Below, piece by piece: positions 5,641 to 5,643 of a stretch of 5,643 nt of DNA. Numbering within the stretch: position 1 is the stretch's first letter; each line of letters opens with the position of its first letter. Origin of the DNA: Candidatus Aenigmatarchaeota archaeon (GTDB taxonomy: Archaea > Aenigmatarchaeota > Aenigmatarchaeia > QMZP01). The notes under the pieces are model-generated. The model ran no database searches and was not told the DNA's origin. It was given only the letters and a program-made list of their open reading frames with translations. A program made the translations under genes and the position numbers. The DNA is taken from positions 1-5,643 of the forward strand of contig JACQOB010000028.1 in NCBI GenBank assembly GCA_016202745.1, given 5' to 3'.

Positions 5641-5643
5641 ACC

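Noticed and set aside
1..5643. Search for CRISPR repeats, tRNA or rRNA genes, insertion-sequence ends and toxin-antitoxin or defence gene pairs
   Set aside because: No regularly spaced repeats, cloverleaf, transposase or defence motif was seen; Hjc is a housekeeping recombination enzyme and does not by itself indicate a defence system.

Overview
The window reads as archaeal chromosome. Every complete gene has a TATA-like box centred about 25-27 bases before its ATG and no Shine-Dalgarno sequence. The gene set also points to archaea: an ADP-forming acyl-CoA synthetase alpha subunit, an Hjc-type Holliday junction resolvase and an archaeal XRE-type regulator. Arginine is mostly AGG in the core genes. 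I cannot name the lineage; a DPANN archaeon or a small euryarchaeon would fit, but that is inference.

Layout. At 2-124 (+) is the 3' end of an unrecognised gene, converging on the acyl-CoA synthetase alpha gene (162-1526, -). A perfect 8-bp stem lies at the junction. A 93-base intergenic region carrying inverted repeats and two opposed TATA boxes separates that gene from a divergent class I aminotransferase (1620-2789, +). Next is an unrecognised lipoprotein-like gene (2828-3700, +) whose codon use differs from its neighbours. It converges, 12 bases apart, on hjc (3713-4093, -). A second divergent intergenic region (4094-4190) holds three alternating ATAACA half-sites and separates hjc from a helix-turn-helix regulator (4191-4934, +). 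The regulator overlaps by 4 bases the end of a metallophosphoesterase (4931-5596, -), whose promoter carries two TATA-like boxes.

How the genes may work together. The divergent aminotransferase and acyl-CoA synthetase alpha are two steps of archaeal amino-acid fermentation: deamination to a 2-oxoacid and, after oxidative decarboxylation by enzymes not seen here, ATP formation from the acyl-CoA. The resolvase and the regulator may be co-regulated through the ATAACA sites, possibly with the regulator acting on its own promoter. No CRISPR array, mobile element, RNA gene or clear defence system is visible. The least explained items are the lipoprotein-like gene and the ATAACA operator.
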